Positions 63,501 through 64,000 of a DNA stretch of 64,000 nucleotides are shown piece after piece. Within the stretch, counting starts at the first letter, position 1. Each line of letters begins with the position of its first letter. The DNA comes from Serpentinimonas barnesii (GTDB taxonomy: Bacteria; Pseudomonadota; Gammaproteobacteria; Burkholderiales; Burkholderiaceae_C), in the NCBI RefSeq assembly GCF_000696225.1, contig NZ_BAWN01000003.1:1-64000 (forward strand), written 5' to 3'. The notes beneath the pieces are model-generated. The model saw only the letters and a list, made by a program, of their open reading frames with translations, was not told the DNA's origin and did no database searches. The position numbers were made by a program, and so were the translations under genes.

Positions 63501-63727
63501 GCACCCCCTATGCGCTGCCGCTGACCGAGCTCGAAGCGCTGGCCAGCCAAGTGGGCTTGCAATGGGTGCAGTCCGACGCCGCCCGCGTCGAGCAAGCCCG
63601 CGCTGCCAGCGCCGCACTAGCGCCTGCGCCGCATGTGCCGCGCCAGCCCAAGCCGGTTCAAATGCCCGACGACGGCCCGCTGGTGCTGGTCGAAACCCGC
63701 CGCGACCTGCGCCAACTGAACTTTTAA
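60593..63727 (+). CDS. rne: Ribonuclease E
   Basis: A 1044-residue endoribonuclease of the degradosome. The catalytic half (about 1-530) has the N-terminal [20 protein letters not shown], an S1 domain, the DNase I-like subdomain with [20 protein letters not shown] and [20 protein letters not shown] (the two Mg-binding Asp), and the zinc link [12 protein letters not shown]. The C-terminal half is low-complexity and rich in Arg, Gly, Glu and Ala, as expected of the RNA- and partner-binding scaffold. It ends with a conserved-looking [17 protein letters not shown] 60593 begins the family sequence. Confidence 0.97.
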   Translation: MKRMLINATQAEERRLAIVDGQKLLDYEIEIEGREQRKGNIYKAVVTRVEPSLEACFVDYGEDRQGFLPFKEIGRQYFQGNASPSQARIQDVIKEGQELLVQIEKEERGNKGAALTTFVSLAGRYVVLMPNNPRGGGVSRRIEGDERAELKAVLDQLDYPGGMSIIARTAGIGREAGELQWDLNYLLKLWNAIDGAAKAGKGAFLIYQESSLVIRAIRDYFNSQIGEILIDTDDIYEQAHQFMSHVMPEHGHRVKRYRDDAPLFSRFQIEHQIETAYSRTVQLPSGGAIVIDQTEALVAVDVNSARSIKGGDIEETALRTNLEAADEVARQARLRDLGGLLVIDFIDMEESRNRRDVENRLRDALRQDRARVQFSAISKFGLLEMSRQRLRPTLAEGASIPCPRCGGSGHIRDTESSALQILRVIQEESLKDGTAAVFVQVPVEVASFLLNEKRTEITKIELRQRINVLLVPNKSLDTPHYKLERLKHDDPRLDKLDASYRLAEEIDDVATVTRRSHERANKQEPLIKGVLPDGPAPQSAAKASPAEAPVAPVAPVAAAAAGATHAATPRAGAAHAAVPAAAPSGFMAWFKRLLGLESSAAPAAGSVAPATPASPTPATSSARAELGRGGRGGAGRGRNGERGERGDRGPRPEGASEAAVRGGERGSRGERSERGERPGRTEGRIEGRADSATEGREPRAERGSARAEAGERTERSEARRPARSDRPEREGRSEREGREPREPREGRREGSEAQASSAPANPDGDMSPASTGTGTGSETPRRERGGRGRGGEGRRGASASNEVNASAAAADTSAELPLTDAAPADESGTQQPPSEREAEGTGSRRRSRDRYGRDRRERAAGAEASDSADQTDASASSKASASDDTSAAAAPATEAGQDAQEQPRSYFSRPSSQAADAAPVAADAPVAPSSAAAPAPRPSAVTDAASAELPAAAPAPAPAAAAAALATAPSTPYALPLTELEALASQVGLQWVQSDAARVEQARAASAALAPAPHVPRQPKPVQMPDDGPLVLVETRRDLRQLNF

Positions 63728-63797
63728 CCGCCTGCTGCACTCAGGCTTTGATGCGAATCAAGGCCTGCGTCAGCGGCCACCGCTATTCTGTTGCGCC

Positions 63798-64000
63798 ATG
63801 AACACCGCCACCCCAGAAACCACCGCAGCCGCAGCCGCCAACCCCCCAGTGCGTGAATTTCCGCCTGTGCCCGACTTGGTTTGGTCCGAGGCGCTGCACA
63901 CGGGCGATGCGCGCATGGACGCCACGCACCAAGAAATGGTCGAGTTGCTGGCGCGCCTGCGCGCCCTGCCGCCCGAGCAGCAACTGGCCCCCTACCACGA
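63798..64000 (+). CDS. Hemerythrin-like protein (5' part only)
   Basis: The gene starts at ATG 63798 and runs off the window edge after 67 codons. After an Ala/Thr-rich leader, LVWSEALHTGDARMDATHQE followed by MVELLARLRA is the N-terminal helix region of bacteriohemerythrins (W-x-x-x-L-x-T-G-x-x-x-M-D-x-x-H-x-x-M), with the first iron-ligand His. The remaining ligands would lie outside the window. Such proteins bind oxygen at a di-iron site. It follows rne after 70 bases on the same strand. Confidence 0.82.
   Translation, partial: MNTATPETTAAAAANPPVREFPPVPDLVWSEALHTGDARMDATHQEMVELLARLRALPPEQQLAPYH

Overview
The window is high-GC chromosomal DNA, almost fully coding, from a betaproteobacterium. 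It most resembles the Burkholderiales, in the Comamonadaceae range. The evidence is the block folC-dedD-cvpA-purF-metZ, a homodimeric-E1 pyruvate dehydrogenase operon whose E3 carries its own lipoyl domain, short H-NS-type and UMF1 proteins, a divergent rluC/rne pair, and a REP-like element of a type I associate with that family. The assignment is inference from gene content and order; no rRNA is present.

Layout: (1) 0-7.1 kb, a Mrp/Mnh-type cation/proton antiporter operon (F, G, fused MbhD-MnhB, C, and three NuoL/M/N-like subunits), preceded by a 12-bp tandem repeat. (2) 7.1-13.1 kb, aceE-aceF-lpdA on the minus strand, divergent from a PAS histidine kinase and FixJ-like regulator (13.3-16.5 kb). 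(3) folD, a type II toxin-antitoxin pair, greA and tsaD (16.5-19.6 kb). (4) 19.7-32.2 kb, a complete assimilatory nitrate/nitrite regulon: an NIT-ANTAR antiterminator, a sigma-54 promoter, a leader with two hexaloop hairpins and an intrinsic terminator, an ABC nitrate transporter, nitrite reductase, nitrate reductase, ybiB and the siroheme methyltransferase gene.

(5) 32.2-38.0 kb is an accessory region full of decayed genes: a frameshifted higB beside an intact higA, stubs of a methyltransferase, a DUF6036-type protein, a copper P-type ATPase, a fasciclin-domain protein, a DUF429 protein and a DJ-1/PfpI protein. Intact genes (SGNH lipoprotein, saccharopine-dehydrogenase-like protein, TspO) lie between them. 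tspO is flanked by two related ~63-66 bp elements with the architecture of integron attC sites, and the PfpI relic follows the second one, so this looks like the remains of a cassette array.

(6) 38.0-47.1 kb holds a DUF4197 protein, a VIT-family protein and a long minus-strand block folC-dedD-cvpA-purF-metZ-gltX that runs into tRNA-Ala, tRNA-Glu and tRNA-Asp. The tRNAs have their own promoter inside the 3' end of gltX and end at a bidirectional terminator. (7) 47.3-64 kb is housekeeping: ppnP, argG, a thiolase, a UMF1 transporter, murB, yajQ, a degenerate HD-GYP-like protein, plsY, an aldo-keto reductase, tRNA-Leu, a permuted GTPase, a HAD phosphatase, an H-NS-like protein, rluC and rne with a long leader. 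The window ends inside a hemerythrin-like gene.

The clearest regulatory reading is the nas control region. A sigma-54 promoter would answer to nitrogen status, and the antiterminator encoded just upstream would answer to nitrate or nitrite. The most unusual part is the decayed cassette-like region around tspO.
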